DNA from: Acidobacteriota bacterium
GTDB lineage: Bacteria > Acidobacteriota > Terriglobia > Terriglobales > Acidobacteriaceae
Direction: 5' to 3'
Length of the DNA stretch: 64,000 bases
Assembly: GCA_021780315.1 (NCBI GenBank)
Contig: JAJXYY010000025.1
Coordinates: forward strand, 186,001 to 250,000
This document shows positions 26,901 to 35,259 of this stretch, piece after piece. Position numbers and translations under genes: made by a program. The first letter of the stretch is position 1. Each line of letters begins with the position of its first letter. The notes beneath the pieces are model-generated. The model searched no databases and had not been told where the DNA came from. It worked only from the letters and a program-made list of their open reading frames with translations.

Positions 26901-28532
26901 CTAACGCCCAGCCTCGATAAACGTGACCTTGTTGATCTCACGCAGAGTTGTAATCCCTGCACGGACGCGCTCCAGTGCAGAATCCCGCAAGAACGACATC
27001 CCCTTGTCCCGGGCCTTCTTCCGGATCTCACTCCCCGGCTTCTTCGACAGCAGCATCTCCCGAATCTCGTCATCCAACTCCAGCAGCTCGTGGATTGCAC
27101 TGCGCCCACGGAAACCAGTCCCGCCGCACTCAATACAGCCCGGGCCCTCGCGAAATACAAACCCTCGCCACTCCGCCGGATCCAACCCGCTCGCAATCAG
27201 CTCCGCATCGTCGTAATGCACGTCCTGCACACAAAACTCGCACACCTGCCGCACCAGCCGCTGCGCCAGAATACAGTTCAGCGCCGAGACAAAGTTATAC
27301 GGCTCCACCCCCATATTCAAAAACCGGCCCAGCACGTCCACCACGTTGTTCGCGTGCACCGTCGTAAACACCAGATGCCCCGTCAACGCTGAGTTGATCG
27401 CAATCTGCGCCGTCTCCGCATCGCGAATCTCACCCACCAGAATCTTGTCCGGGTCATGCCGCAGAATCGAACGCAGCCCGCGCGCAAACGTCAACCCCTT
27501 CTTCTCGTTCACCGGTATCTGCGTAATTCCGCGAATCTGATACTCCACCGGATCTTCAATCGTAATGATCTTGTCTTCTTCGCTCTTGATCTCGTTCAGC
27601 GCCGCATACAACGTCGTCGTCTTACCCGAACCCGTCGGCCCAGTCACCAGAACCATCCCATACGGCTCCTTGATGTACCGCCGAAACCGCTCCAGATCCC
27701 GTGGCGCAAACCCCACCACATCCAGACTCAGCTTCTTGAACTTCTCACTCATCGACTCCTTGTCCAGCACGCGCAGCACCGCATTCTCACCATGCACCGT
27801 CGGCATAATCGACACACGAAAGTCGATCAACCGCCCCTTGTACCGTACCCGGAACCGGCCATCCTGCGGCACGCGCCGCTCCGCAATGTCCAGCTCACTC
27901 ATCACCTTGATGCGCGAAAGAATCGTCTGATGATGCTCCCGTGCAATCGGTGCCATCGCCTGCTGCAACACGCCGTCAATCCGGTACTTCACCATCAGGC
28001 AGTCATCAAATGTCTCCAGATGGATATCGCTCGCTCGCCGCTCCAAAGCCGTAAAGATCGTCGTATCCACCAGCCGGATGATCGGTGAAATATCGTCATC
28101 CGCCGTCAGCTTCTCGATCGAGATATTCTCCTCGGCGTTCTCCTCATTCGACAGCACATCGAACGCCAGGCCCTCACTCGCTTCATCCAGCACCCGCTGG
28201 CTCTGCTCCGTCTTCTTCAGTAACTCCGTTATCTGGCTCAGCGTAGCCACACGCGTCACCAGACGCGTCCCCAGCAGCCCCGAGATCTCATCCAGCATCA
28301 TCAGCTTCGATGGATCGCTCACCGCAATCGCCAGCCGCCCCTCCTGCTGCTCCAGTGGGACAAAGTTATACCGGAACATCATGTCCACCGGAACACTCTT
28401 GAACAGCTCATGCTGAATCTTGAAATTCTTCAGATCCACAAACTCCGCATGGTACCGACGAGCCAGTGCCTGCGCCCGCTCCACCTCATCCATCCCCAAC
28501 TCGCCAATCGGTATCGCCAACGGTGTCGCCAT
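26901..28532 (-). CDS. pilB: PilB/GspE type assembly ATPase
   Basis: The ATG at 28532 gives 543 residues; a GTG at 28553 is possible. An N-terminal MshEN domain (RRYHAEFVDL to SQITELL) leads to the hexameric ATPase core: Walker A GPTGSGKTTTLY, Asp box TIEDPVEYQI, Walker B ILVGEIRDAETA and His box GHLVFTTVHANN. A zinc-type pair CEFC and CIECGGTGF lies near the C-terminus, as in PilB/GspE but not in PilT. It powers pilus or pseudopilus extension from the cytoplasm. A toxin-antitoxin pair separates it from pilC upstream. Confidence 0.9.
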   Translation of the reverse strand: MATPLAIPIGELGMDEVERAQALARRYHAEFVDLKNFKIQHELFKSVPVDMMFRYNFVPLEQQEGRLAIAVSDPSKLMMLDEISGLLGTRLVTRVATLSQITELLKKTEQSQRVLDEASEGLAFDVLSNEENAEENISIEKLTADDDISPIIRLVDTTIFTALERRASDIHLETFDDCLMVKYRIDGVLQQAMAPIAREHHQTILSRIKVMSELDIAERRVPQDGRFRVRYKGRLIDFRVSIMPTVHGENAVLRVLDKESMSEKFKKLSLDVVGFAPRDLERFRRYIKEPYGMVLVTGPTGSGKTTTLYAALNEIKSEEDKIITIEDPVEYQIRGITQIPVNEKKGLTFARGLRSILRHDPDKILVGEIRDAETAQIAINSALTGHLVFTTVHANNVVDVLGRFLNMGVEPYNFVSALNCILAQRLVRQVCEFCVQDVHYDDAELIASGLDPAEWRGFVFREGPGCIECGGTGFRGRSAIHELLELDDEIREMLLSKKPGSEIRKKARDKGMSFLRDSALERVRAGITTLREINKVTFIEAGR

Positions 28533-28570
28533 GTGCAATAAAACTCCCTTCACATCAACTCGTCACAGCC

Positions 28571-28975
28571 CTACCAAACACAATCCACTTCTTTAGACTG
28601 GCGTATTCCTCTATCTTTGGTGATCAATCTACATCCATGCGTCACCGCAGTTGCCCCAATCACACGATCCACCAGGTCCCTCGGATAATCAGACGAAAAC
28701 AGCATGGCCTGCTCTGCAATCGCACTTGTCACTGGCAGAACCTTGAAACTTTGTTCAATCCGCTGCAAGAACATCGACAACGGAGTACGAACTTCTAACC
28801 TCCGGCTGAATATCAGCCTCGCTAGTTCCAGCAAACTCATATCCGAGATCGCCAGAACACCATCCCGTCGTTCAACCTTAATCGCTTCTGTGGCAACCGA
28901 GGAAAGCAGCTCTGGCGACTCCGCAAGCCAGATAACAATGTGCGTATCCAAAACAATCACCCGAGCGTCTCCCAC
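28571..28975 (-). CDS. PIN-domain (VapC-type) toxin
   Basis: The protein has 134 residues from a GTG start that overlaps the antitoxin gene by 19 bp; a GTG at 28960 is an alternative. PIN-domain acidic residues are visible in VLDTHIVIWL, SLLELARL, RDLVDRVIGATA and LITKDRGI. VapC toxins are Mg-dependent RNases that cut tRNA or rRNA. The preceding Phd-type gene is the matching antitoxin. Codons here are more mixed than in the flanking pilus genes, which suits later acquisition. Confidence 0.85.
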   Translation of the reverse strand: MGDARVIVLDTHIVIWLAESPELLSSVATEAIKVERRDGVLAISDMSLLELARLIFSRRLEVRTPLSMFLQRIEQSFKVLPVTSAIAEQAMLFSSDYPRDLVDRVIGATAVTHGCRLITKDRGIRQSKEVDCVW

Positions 28976-29193
28976 TCATCAGCATCGAAGGCTGGCGACA
29001 GAATATCGCCAACAATCTCAAGCTTGCCCCGATAAAAGCCAAAAATAGGATCGGCAGCTTCCAGTGGCATCGGCACCAACTGCGCCACCGGCTTCCCATT
29101 CTTCGTCACCGTGACCGGCTCCCGTTTCGCCTGAACCTCATCCATCACGGCCAGACACGTAGCCTTAAACTTGCCCGCGGGTATCGTCCTCAT
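28957..29193 (-). CDS. Phd/YefM-type antitoxin
   Basis: The protein has 78 residues. The N-terminal DNA-binding and dimerisation part has the typical beginning MRTIPAGKFKATCLAVMDEV and the strand pair VTVTKNGKPVAQLVPM. The C-terminal tail (DILSPAFDADEWETLG) would wrap the toxin. It overlaps the PIN toxin gene by 19 bp, a standard antitoxin-first arrangement with coupled translation. The complex usually represses its own promoter; the 50-bp gap to pilC could hold that promoter. Confidence 0.88.
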   Translation of the reverse strand: MRTIPAGKFKATCLAVMDEVQAKREPVTVTKNGKPVAQLVPMPLEAADPIFGFYRGKLEIVGDILSPAFDADEWETLG

Positions 29194-29243
29194 AGCACAC
29201 CTCCGACATAGTCATCATACTATGGTCATGCGTCCCGCAGCCC

Positions 29244-30440
29244 CTACTGCCCTCCGCCGCCAGCACTCAAACTGAAGATCGGCAGATACAGCGCAATCAA
29301 AATCGTCACCACCACCACCCCCATCACAATCAAAATCAACGGCTCAATCAAACTCATCGCCGCCGTCAGATTCGTCTGTACGTCCTCCTCAAAAAACTCC
29401 GCCACGCTGTTCAACATCTGCGGCAGCGCGCCCGTGCTCTCGCCCACCTCGATCATCTCGATCGCCAGTTCCGGGAACACCTTCGTCTTCTGCAAACTCT
29501 CCGACAGGCCCTTGCCCTCGCGAACTGTCACCACGCTCTTGTACACCGCCAGCCCAATCTGCTTCGAATCAATCGCCTTCGCCGCCGTCTCCAGACTCGG
29601 CACCAACGGCAAACCGCCCGTCAACAACGTAGAAAGAGTCCGCGAAAACAGTCCCACCTGGTACTTCAACCACACCGTTCCAAATACCGGCAGCGCAATC
29701 CGAACCTTGTCCAACGCCGTCGATCCCGCATCCGTCTTCGCCCACCGATACACCAGGAAACCAACCACCCCCAGCACCGCCGCCACATAAATCCCGTAGC
29801 TCTGCGCATACCGCCCCAGATCCAGCAGAAACGTCGTCAACGCCGGCAAGTGCGTTCCCAACTGGTCATACAACTGCGCAAACCGCGGCACCACAAACGT
29901 AATCAGAAAGATGAACAGTCCAATCACCATCACAATCAGCAGCGCCGGATAGATCAAGCTCGCCTTCAGCTTCTTCCGAAACGTCAGACTCACCCGTTGA
30001 AAGTCCAGAAACCGCTGCAACACCTCTTCCAGATTGCCCGACCGCTCTCCCGCCAGCAGCGTCGTCGTGTACACCACCGGAAAACCACCCTGCGCCTCAA
30101 ACGCCTCCGAGATTGACTCGCCCGTCTTCACCCGCGCCGCCACATCCTCCAACTGCGCCCGAAAATTCACGTCCTTCTGCCGCCGCCCCAGCAACTCCAG
30201 CGATCCCAGAATCGGCAACCCCGCCTTGATCAACGTCAGAAACTGCTGGTTGAAGATCAGGAACGTCTCCAGCTTCACCTTCTTGCGTCCACCGCCCAGC
30301 GCACCCCGAGCCTTCACGCTGTAAACGTAGTACCCGGCCTGCGTAAATCGCGCCCGCAACTCCTCCGCCGTCGCCGCGGCATGAGTCTGCTCCTGCACCC
30401 GTCCCCGTTCATCCGCCAGCCGAACCACAAACTCTGTCAT
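29244..30440 (-). CDS. pilC: PilC/GspF inner-membrane platform protein
   Basis: The protein has 398 residues. Two GspF repeats are visible: the first with FLTLIKAGLPILGSLELL and LLAGERSGNLEEVLQR, the second with STLLTGGLPLVPSLETA and MIEVGESTGALPQMLN. Three hydrophobic helices are present, the last being LILIVMGVVVVTILIALYLP. PilC forms the membrane platform on which PilB acts. It is the first gene of the pilus cluster and is separated from pilB by the toxin-antitoxin pair. Confidence 0.9.
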   Translation of the reverse strand: MTEFVVRLADERGRVQEQTHAAATAEELRARFTQAGYYVYSVKARGALGGGRKKVKLETFLIFNQQFLTLIKAGLPILGSLELLGRRQKDVNFRAQLEDVAARVKTGESISEAFEAQGGFPVVYTTTLLAGERSGNLEEVLQRFLDFQRVSLTFRKKLKASLIYPALLIVMVIGLFIFLITFVVPRFAQLYDQLGTHLPALTTFLLDLGRYAQSYGIYVAAVLGVVGFLVYRWAKTDAGSTALDKVRIALPVFGTVWLKYQVGLFSRTLSTLLTGGLPLVPSLETAAKAIDSKQIGLAVYKSVVTVREGKGLSESLQKTKVFPELAIEMIEVGESTGALPQMLNSVAEFFEEDVQTNLTAAMSLIEPLILIVMGVVVVTILIALYLPIFSLSAGGGGQ

Positions 30441-30540
30441 ATAAAAACTAAGAAATATCCTTCGCTCTCTGCTGAACCAACTCCGTCCATCTTAGACGTT
30501 CAGCAACACTCTTCAGCCCCCGAACATCGTCAGACAACAA

Positions 30541-30568
30541 AAAGCCCCGGAGAACTCCGGGGCTTTTC
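30541..30568. terminator. Strong intrinsic terminator after the Fe-S carrier gene
   Basis: GCCCCGGAG (30545-30553) and CTCCGGGGC (30556-30564) form a perfect 9-bp stem, flanked by AAAA on the left and TTTT on the right, so it can terminate in both directions. It separates the Fe-S carrier gene from the pilus cluster; both run leftwards. Confidence 0.9.
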
Positions 30569-30587
30569 ATCAATACCAAACTCAAAA

Positions 30588-30974
30588 CTAAACGCTGAAG
30601 CTCGATCCACATCCACACGTGCTCTTCACCGCGGCGTTCTCAAACTTGAAGCCCGCAGCCTCCAGAGTCTCCACATAGTCCACCGTGCAGTTGCTCAGGT
30701 ACATCGCCGAGGTCGCATCCACATACACCTTCAGGTCCTCGAACTTGTAAACCTTGTCCATCATGCCGCTCTGGTTCTCGAAGCTCATCGAATACTGGAA
30801 GCCCGAGCAGCCGCCGCCAACCACACCAATCCGCAATCCAGCCGGAACCGGTTCCTGCGTCGCCATAATCTCCCGAACCTTCGCAATCGCAGCCGGAGTC
30901 AACGTCACCGGCGTCGTCGAGGCAGGGGCTCCAGTAACAACTTCAGCGGTAGGGGTAACAGTTGCAGTGGCCAT
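30588..30974 (-). CDS. erpA: A-type iron-sulfur carrier (ErpA/IscA family)
   Basis: The protein has 128 residues from the ATG at 30974, chosen for GAAGGAG about 8 bp upstream. The three conserved cluster-binding cysteines are Cys56 (GGGCSGFQY), Cys120 and Cys122 (STCGCGSSF). The first 22 residues are an Ala/Thr/Val-rich extension not found in E. coli ErpA. It carries Fe-S clusters to apoproteins in the cytoplasm. It appears monocistronic, with a strong terminator 20 bp past the stop. ErpA versus IscA cannot be settled without a phylogeny. Confidence 0.88.
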   Translation of the reverse strand: MATATVTPTAEVVTGAPASTTPVTLTPAAIAKVREIMATQEPVPAGLRIGVVGGGCSGFQYSMSFENQSGMMDKVYKFEDLKVYVDATSAMYLSNCTVDYVETLEAAGFKFENAAVKSTCGCGSSFSV

Positions 30975-31145
30975 CGTGTACGCTCCTTCAGTTCTCAATC
31001 AGACTGTCTTTAGTGTATGCGCCTGCCACTCCACCGGCAAGTTCACCCCAAACAGTCCACTCCCCAAATAGATGCTCCGCCCAGCCGCATCGATGCAGTT
31101 TCTACCCACGATTCCCTGGCAACTAGGCGTACCATACTCATAGCC

Positions 31146-31316
31146 ATGAAGTTGCTACGTTATCTCGCTCGCGTGTTCATCAATACCTTCGGCATCACCC
31201 AGCCCACCGCGAAAGAAGAAAATCAGGCCGCCTGGTTCATCGGCGCCCTCCTGATCGGCCTCCTGGCCGTCTTCGCAGCCGTCATCACCGTCGCAGTCCA
31301 CTTCGTCCGCCGTTAA
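31146..31316 (+). CDS. 56-residue single-pass membrane protein
   Basis: ATG at 31146 gives a protein starting MKLLRYLARVFINTFGI, with a hydrophilic middle (TAKEENQAA), one long helix (WFIGALLIGLLAVFAAVITV) and a short basic end (HFVRR). It could be a small inner-membrane protein with its C-terminus in the cytoplasm. The family is not recognised. It is the first of three small membrane-protein genes in a row on this strand. Confidence 0.6.
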   Translation: MKLLRYLARVFINTFGITQPTAKEENQAAWFIGALLIGLLAVFAAVITVAVHFVRR

Positions 31317-31474
31317 TCCTTCCAATACCGCTCCAAATCACTGTATTTCTCCCACCACTCGGAGTATGATTCCGTCGGACCGCCCCTCTTGCCCCACGAG
31401 CCCGCTTGCGGACCCGCCCGGTACACCGGAACGGTCGATCAGGTCGTCCCCACATCCTGGGGGAGGTATCGAAC

Positions 31475-31756
31475 ATGAACACCATGAGTGCTTTGCCAAC
31501 AATGCTCATTGTCTGGGGGGTTGTCACCATCAGCTTCCTTGCTCTTCTCGCCTACCGTGGACAAATCACCCGCTACGAAGAAGACCAGCTCTTCCTCAAC
31601 GAAAACAACGGCCCCGAGCAACAGGAACAGACCGAGATCATCCGCAAGATCAAGCGGCTTGAGCCCTTCGTCCGCGTCCTCGGCGGCGTCGCCAGCCTCG
31701 TCACCATCAGCATCGTAGGCATGTGGTTCTACGACGCATGGCAGCGACTCAGATAA
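31475..31756 (+). CDS. Two-helix small membrane protein, paralogue 1
   Basis: The protein has 93 residues from the ATG at 31475, with GGGAGG 8 bp upstream. Helix 1 (TMLIVWGVVTISFLALLAY) is followed by a charged loop with RGQITRYEEDQLFLN and QEQTEIIRKIKRLEPFVRV, then helix 2 (GGVASLVTISIVGMWFYDAW). It aligns along its full length with the 97-residue protein at 32100-32393. The conserved loop motif YRGQ(I/L)TRYE and EQTEI suggests a cytoplasmic or periplasmic binding surface. Function unknown. Confidence 0.7.
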   Translation: MNTMSALPTMLIVWGVVTISFLALLAYRGQITRYEEDQLFLNENNGPEQQEQTEIIRKIKRLEPFVRVLGGVASLVTISIVGMWFYDAWQRLR

Positions 31757-32099
31757 TCGCCCATCACCTCTGAATCGCCGCTAAAGTCGCACCTGACCGT
31801 GCACCTTCGGCTCCTTGCGCTCTACCCACCGGCTATCCGTTGCCAGGTACACCACATACGCCAGGCCTCGGTCAGTCATGACTCGGGCCGCGAATCATGT
31901 TGATGACTCGGCCAACACTCCCACAAAAGTTCTTTTTCATCCCTGCGTCCAGGGGTTATGATTCTCGCGATACGAACAGAAAATCTATTCGCCTCGCTCT
32001 CCTCATAATCAGCGTGCGCATAGACTCATCCGAACGTCTCGGCAACACCGTGTTCGCTACTCAGCAACTGCCTCTGCTACAGAGGGAAAGGAAACTTCG
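31757..32099 (+). other. 343-bp gap between two paralogous small membrane-protein genes
   Basis: No gene is credible here. TATGATTC occurs at about 31966-31973, and the same octamer occurs in the leader of the first paralogue at about 31366-31373, so both may share a -10 box (TATGAT). Imperfect repeats of ATGACTCGG appear near 31878 and 31913. Confidence 0.4.
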
Positions 32100-32393
32100 A
32101 TGACCCTTGACGCTGCCATCCAGGCTGTACCCACCATGCTCATCATCTGGGCCGCGGTCACCGCATGTTTTGTCGCACTGCTTACCTACCGCGGACAACT
32201 CACCCGCTACGAGCAGGAGCGGCTCTTCCTCACCAACATCAATCCCAACGGCGAACGCGAACAGACCGAGATCGTCAAACGCATCAACCAGATTCAACCC
32301 TACGTCCGCGTACTCGGCGCAGCCGCAACTCTGGTCACCGTCAGCATCGTCGCCATCTGGACCCTCGACGCCTGGAAGACCCTCCACTCCTAA
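32100..32393 (+). CDS. Two-helix small membrane protein, paralogue 2
   Basis: The protein has 97 residues with AAGGAAAC just before the start. It repeats the design of the 31475 gene: helix 1 TMLIIWAAVTACFVALLTY, loop RGQLTRYEQERLFLTN and EREQTEIVKRINQIQPYVRV, helix 2 AATLVTVSIVAIWTLDAW. More than half of the positions match its paralogue, and differences are mostly conservative, so both copies look selected. Function unknown. Confidence 0.7.
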   Translation: MTLDAAIQAVPTMLIIWAAVTACFVALLTYRGQLTRYEQERLFLTNINPNGEREQTEIVKRINQIQPYVRVLGAAATLVTVSIVAIWTLDAWKTLHS

Positions 32394-32437
32394 TCCCCGT
32401 CGCGTACCACTCAGGCTCCGCGACGGAGCACTCATCC

Positions 32438-33457
32438 CTACTTCTCGCTGTCCAGATGCGCCATCGAGTGCTTGTCATACCGCGCTCCAGCAACCTTATC
32501 CGCCGGAACAGCCGCCTCCAAACGCTGCAACTCCTCCGCCGTCAACTCCAGCGCCAACGCTCCCAGCGCCTCCTCCATCTGCACCACCTTCCGCGCCCCC
32601 AGCAGCGGAACAATATCCTCCCCACGCGATAGCACCCACGCAATCGCCATCTGCACCGCAGTCACTCCACGTTCCGCTGCCAACGCCTGCAACGCCCCCG
32701 TCAACCCCTGGTTCGTCAGCAGATTCGACCCCGTAAACCGCGGCAGAAACTTGCGATAATCCCCCTTCGCCTGCGGCAACGACCCGCTCAGCAACCCCCG
32801 CGACAACACCCCATACGCCGTCACCCCCACGCCCAGCTCCCGCAGCGCCGGCAGAATCTTACCCTCAATCCCCCGCGTCGCCAGTCCATACTCAATCTGC
32901 ATATCGCAAATCGGAGCCACCGCCGAAGCCCGCCGCACCGTCTCCACCCCCATCTCCGACAACCCGATGTGCCGCACATACCCCTGCTTCACCATATCCG
33001 CGATCGCCCCCACCGTATCCTCAATCGGCACCGTCTCATCCAGTCGCGCCGGTCGATAGATATCCACATACTCCACCCCCAGCTTGCTCAGCGTCTGCCC
33101 CAGCGCATTCTTCACCGTCGAAGGCCGCGAGTCCGGCCCCAGCCACGCCCCGTTCGGCCCCCGCATCGCGCCAAACTTCACCGACAGCAACACCTTCTCC
33201 CGTCCCCCCGGCCCCATCTGCCGCAGAGCCTCCCGGATCAGCAACTCATTCTGCCCCATCCCATAAAAATCACCCGTATCTAGCACCATCTGACCACCCG
33301 CCGCCGTCGCAGCCTCCACCGCCGCATGGATCGTCCGAATCCCCTCCTCCGCATCGTTGTCCCCGTACAGCCCGGCCTTCCCCATCCCCATACATCCCAG
33401 CGCCACCGGAAACACCACCGGCCCCGTCAATCCCAACTGCCGCATCTTGATCGTCAT
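32438..33457 (-). CDS. Aldo/keto reductase
   Basis: The protein has 339 residues from the ATG at 33457. The TIM-barrel AKR landmarks are the catalytic Asp/Tyr region LDTGDFYGMGQNE, the catalytic Lys in LLSVKFG, and the NADPH-binding end IVPLLGARKVVQMEEAL. The usual active-site His is replaced in the segment DIYRPARLD, as seen in the AKR13/YakC-like group. It likely reduces aldehydes or ketones with NADPH in the cytoplasm; the physiological substrate is unknown. It lies downstream of gnd, separated by a terminator. Confidence 0.85.
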   Translation of the reverse strand: MTIKMRQLGLTGPVVFPVALGCMGMGKAGLYGDNDAEEGIRTIHAAVEAATAAGGQMVLDTGDFYGMGQNELLIREALRQMGPGGREKVLLSVKFGAMRGPNGAWLGPDSRPSTVKNALGQTLSKLGVEYVDIYRPARLDETVPIEDTVGAIADMVKQGYVRHIGLSEMGVETVRRASAVAPICDMQIEYGLATRGIEGKILPALRELGVGVTAYGVLSRGLLSGSLPQAKGDYRKFLPRFTGSNLLTNQGLTGALQALAAERGVTAVQMAIAWVLSRGEDIVPLLGARKVVQMEEALGALALELTAEELQRLEAAVPADKVAGARYDKHSMAHLDSEK

Positions 33458-33497
33458 CGTCCGCTCACCTCTCCTCACCATCCTAGCCGCGCACCGC

Positions 33498-33538
33498 AAA
33501 CAAAATGGGCCGGAAGCGTCTCCGCCTCCAGCCCATTT
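33498..33538 (-). terminator. Intrinsic terminator of gnd
   Basis: On the minus strand the arms 33538-33523 and 33518-33503 form a 16-bp RNA stem with two G-U pairs and a GAGA tetraloop, followed by TTTTGTTT (33505-33498). It starts 17 bp after the gnd stop. Confidence 0.85.
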
Positions 33539-33555
33539 CCAGTCTCGCCAAAAAT

Positions 33556-35016
33556 CTACGCGTTATACGTTGACGAAGAGACTCGCCCACCACGTCCCGT
33601 CCAGTTCGTGTGGAAGAACTCCCCGCGCGGCTTATCCAGACGCTCATACGTATGCGCCCCAAAGAAGTCCCGCTGCGCCTGCAACAGGTTCGCCGGCAAC
33701 CGCTCCGTCCGATACCCATCGTAAAACGCCAGCGCCGTCGAGAACGCCGGCATCGGCACCCCAATCTCAATCGCATGGATCACAGCCTTACGCCACGAAG
33801 CCTGATACTTGTTCAGCGCCGCAGAGAAAAAGTCATCCATCAGCAGATTCAGCAGCTTCGGATTCTTGTCGTATGCTGCCTTGATGTTGCCCAGAAACGC
33901 GCTCCGAATAATGCAGCCGCCGCGCCACATCAGCGCCACGCCGCCCATATTCAAATTCCAGCCCTCGCTCTTGGCCGCCTCGCGCAGCAACATGTAACCC
34001 TGCGCGTAGCTAATCATCTTCGAGCAGTACAGCGCCCGCCGCACATCCTCGATAAACGTCTGCTTCTCCGTCACCGTCAGCGCCTTCTTCGGCCCATCCA
34101 GCACCTTCGCCGCCAGCACCCGCTCATCCTTCAACGCCGAAAGGCACCGTGCAAACACGCTCTCGCCAATCAAAGTCACCGGCATCCCCAAATCCAACGC
34201 AGAGATCGCCGTCCACTTGCCCGTCCCCTTCTGCCCCGCCGTATCCAGAATCTTGTCCACCAGCGGCTCGCCGTCCTCATCCTTCTTCGCAAAGATCTCG
34301 GCCGAAATCTCCACCAGAAAGCTGTCCAGCTCACCCTTGTTCCACTCCGAAAACACTGCGGCAAACTCATCCGCCGTCAGGCCCAGTCCGTCCTTCAGCA
34401 ACTGGTACGCCTCGCCAATCAGCTGCATATCGCCATACTCAATGCCGTTATGCACCATCTTCACGTAGTGGCCCGCACCGTTCTCGCCCACCCAGTCGCA
34501 GCACGGTGTCCCGTCCTCCACCTTGGCCGAAATCGCCTGAAAGATCTCCTTCACATGCGGCCACGCCTCCGGATTTCCACCCGGCATAATCGACGGGCCA
34601 AAACGAGCTCCCTCTTCCCCGCCCGAAACCCCAGTCCCCACAAACAGAATCCCCTTCGCCGCCAGATCCTTCGTCCGCCGGTTCGAGTCCGTAAACAGTG
34701 AGTTGCCGCCATCAATAATGATGTCGCCCTTCTCCAGGTAAGGCAGCACCTGGTCGATCGTCTGATCAACCACATCCCCCGCCTTCACCATAATCATCAC
34801 CCGCCGCGGGCTCTTCAACAGACCGCACATCTCCTCCACCGAGTGCGCACCAACTACCTGCGTCCCCTTCGCCTCATGCTGAATAAAATCATCCACCTTC
34901 GATACCGTCCGGTTCCACACCGCCACCTTGTACCCGTGGTCGTTCATGTTCAGCACCAGGTTCTGACCCATTACGGCCAAGCCAATCAAGCCAATATCGC
35001 AACTACCCTTTTCCAT
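33556..35016 (-). CDS. gnd: 6-phosphogluconate dehydrogenase, decarboxylating
   Basis: The protein has 486 residues from the ATG at 35016, preceded by GGAGG. The NADP-binding Rossmann fold begins IGLIGLAVMGQNLVLNM. The catalytic region shows VSGGEEGARFGPSIMPGG and the Lys/His motif GAGHYVKMVHNGIEYGDMQ. The C-terminal helical domain ends with the family NLLQAQRDFFGAHTYER. It converts 6-phosphogluconate to ribulose-5-phosphate, CO2 and NADPH in the pentose phosphate pathway. Length matches the long dimeric form. Confidence 0.95.
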   Translation of the reverse strand: MEKGSCDIGLIGLAVMGQNLVLNMNDHGYKVAVWNRTVSKVDDFIQHEAKGTQVVGAHSVEEMCGLLKSPRRVMIMVKAGDVVDQTIDQVLPYLEKGDIIIDGGNSLFTDSNRRTKDLAAKGILFVGTGVSGGEEGARFGPSIMPGGNPEAWPHVKEIFQAISAKVEDGTPCCDWVGENGAGHYVKMVHNGIEYGDMQLIGEAYQLLKDGLGLTADEFAAVFSEWNKGELDSFLVEISAEIFAKKDEDGEPLVDKILDTAGQKGTGKWTAISALDLGMPVTLIGESVFARCLSALKDERVLAAKVLDGPKKALTVTEKQTFIEDVRRALYCSKMISYAQGYMLLREAAKSEGWNLNMGGVALMWRGGCIIRSAFLGNIKAAYDKNPKLLNLLMDDFFSAALNKYQASWRKAVIHAIEIGVPMPAFSTALAFYDGYRTERLPANLLQAQRDFFGAHTYERLDKPRGEFFHTNWTGRGGRVSSSTYNA

Positions 35017-35198
35017 GGACACGCCTCCAGCCGGTACCGTCACGGAACCGCTGCTCTTTCAAGAGAATTATTTAGGAACCTGAACGGATCAAATCAAAAT
35101 TGGACGGACCAATTTCAACAAACTCCAGTACGCGCCCTTTGTATCACATCCACACCACCACATGCACCCTCTTCTACCTTCCCCCACCTCCAACCCAC

Positions 35199-35229
35199 AA
35201 AAAAACCGGGGCACCGTCGCCGGCACCCC
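35199..35229 (-). terminator. Intrinsic terminator of the TonB receptor gene
   Basis: On the minus strand GGGGTGCCG and CGGTGCCCC (35229-35208) form a 9-bp RNA stem with two G-U pairs and a GCGA tetraloop, followed by GG and seven T residues (35205-35199). It lies 30 bp past the stop codon. Confidence 0.9.
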
Positions 35230-35259
35230 AGTTCCAAAACACATCCTGCCATCCAGCAA

